A stretch of 5,654 nucleotides of DNA from positions 1-5,654 of the forward strand of contig JAHJNP010000284.1 in assembly GCA_018820745.1 (NCBI GenBank), written 5' to 3'. Made by a program: the position numbers and the translations under genes. Shown in pieces: positions 5,576 through 5,654 of this stretch. Source of the stretch: Gammaproteobacteria bacterium. Lineage in GTDB: Bacteria > Pseudomonadota > Gammaproteobacteria > Burkholderiales > Thiobacillaceae. The first letter of the stretch is position 1. Each line of letters starts with the position of its first letter. The notes under the pieces are model-generated. The model saw only the letters and a program-made list of their open reading frames with translations, did no database searches and was not told the DNA's origin.

Positions 5576-5654
5576 ATGAAGCAAAGACCACGGATTTATT
5601 ACACGGAAAGCCAGAAAGCGCTTATGTGGGAGCGCTGGCGAAAGGGCGACTCGC
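5576..5654 (+). CDS. IS30-family transposase (N-terminal part)
   Basis: Twenty-six codons of a transposase gene cut by the right edge, reading MKQRPRIYYTESQKALMWER followed by WRKGDS. This matches the opening of IS30-family transposases, in which a helix-turn-helix region (here starting with ESQKALMWERW) binds the element ends before the DDE catalytic domain; neither the rest of the HTH nor the catalytic residues are in the window. ATG 5576 is chosen because AAGGAG (5562-5567) lies 8 nt upstream. Its leader carries a hairpin that may limit translation. Whether the full element is intact cannot be judged here. Family assignment rests on recognition of a short stretch and is fairly good, not certain. 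Confidence 0.72.
   Translation, partial: MKQRPRIYYTESQKALMWERWRKGDS

Larger units (their letters stand above)
5516..5654 (+). mobile_element. IS30-family insertion sequence, left end (partial)
   Basis: The transposase N-terminus at 5576 marks this as the left end of an IS30-type element that leaves the window on the right. The terminal inverted repeat probably lies in about 5516-5541, containing ATTCAACCGGTGGATGCAAC; the exact boundary and the target duplication cannot be set without the right end. A possible internal promoter is TTCAAC (5521-5526), 17 bp, then TAGAAA (5544-5549). Confidence 0.65.

Noticed and set aside
1..5654. CRISPR array, tRNA or rRNA genes
   Set aside because: No regularly spaced direct repeats and no tRNA- or rRNA-like segments were seen on either strand.

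Overview
The window is GC-rich, Gram-negative-style DNA, most like a betaproteobacterium. Rhodocyclales or Accumulibacter-like is my guess from the protein flavour, not from a search. It has two parts. Positions 1-4667 are ordinary, densely packed signalling genes. Positions 4668-5654 are a visibly more A+T-rich patch of gene fragments, dyad-symmetric sequence and the start of an insertion sequence.

Left part, minus strand (2268 down to 1): three chemotaxis-type genes read as an operon. A short CheW adaptor overlaps a CheR methyltransferase with C-terminal TPR repeats by 4 bp (GTGA). A second CheW with a long N-terminal extension follows 39 bp later and runs off the left edge. The order cheW, cheR-TPR, cheW matches wspB-wspC-wspD and similar 'alternative cellular function' clusters. 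No receptor, CheA, CheB or output protein is visible, so the pathway's output cannot be named.

Middle, plus strand (2494-4667): a soluble two-PAS histidine kinase of the NarX/DegS (HisKA_3) type overlaps a NarL/FixJ-type response regulator by 4 bp (ATGA). The pair is divergent from the chemosensory operon across a 225-bp control region. An A+T-rich core there carries candidate back-to-back promoters and NarL-like heptamers, so the regulator may control itself and the cheW operon (inference).

Right part: a small zinc-ribbon gene on the minus strand runs into the 3' end of the response-regulator gene. Next come a start-less 90-codon C-terminal gene fragment and the N-terminal third of a small tyrosine recombinase, broken at about 5098 and joined out of frame to that fragment. 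The recombinase ribosome-binding site lies in a perfect 8-bp hairpin. An approximately 86-bp imperfect palindrome (5424-5509) sits immediately left of an IS30-family element whose transposase starts at 5576 and leaves the right edge. The transposase leader also has a perfect 8-bp hairpin around its start region, suited to blocking translation of read-through transcripts. The right part is best read as a recombination scar or mobile-element landing zone next to an intact signalling locus. I do not see a complete novel system; the RNA/DNA dyads around the recombinase and transposase are the most unusual signals.
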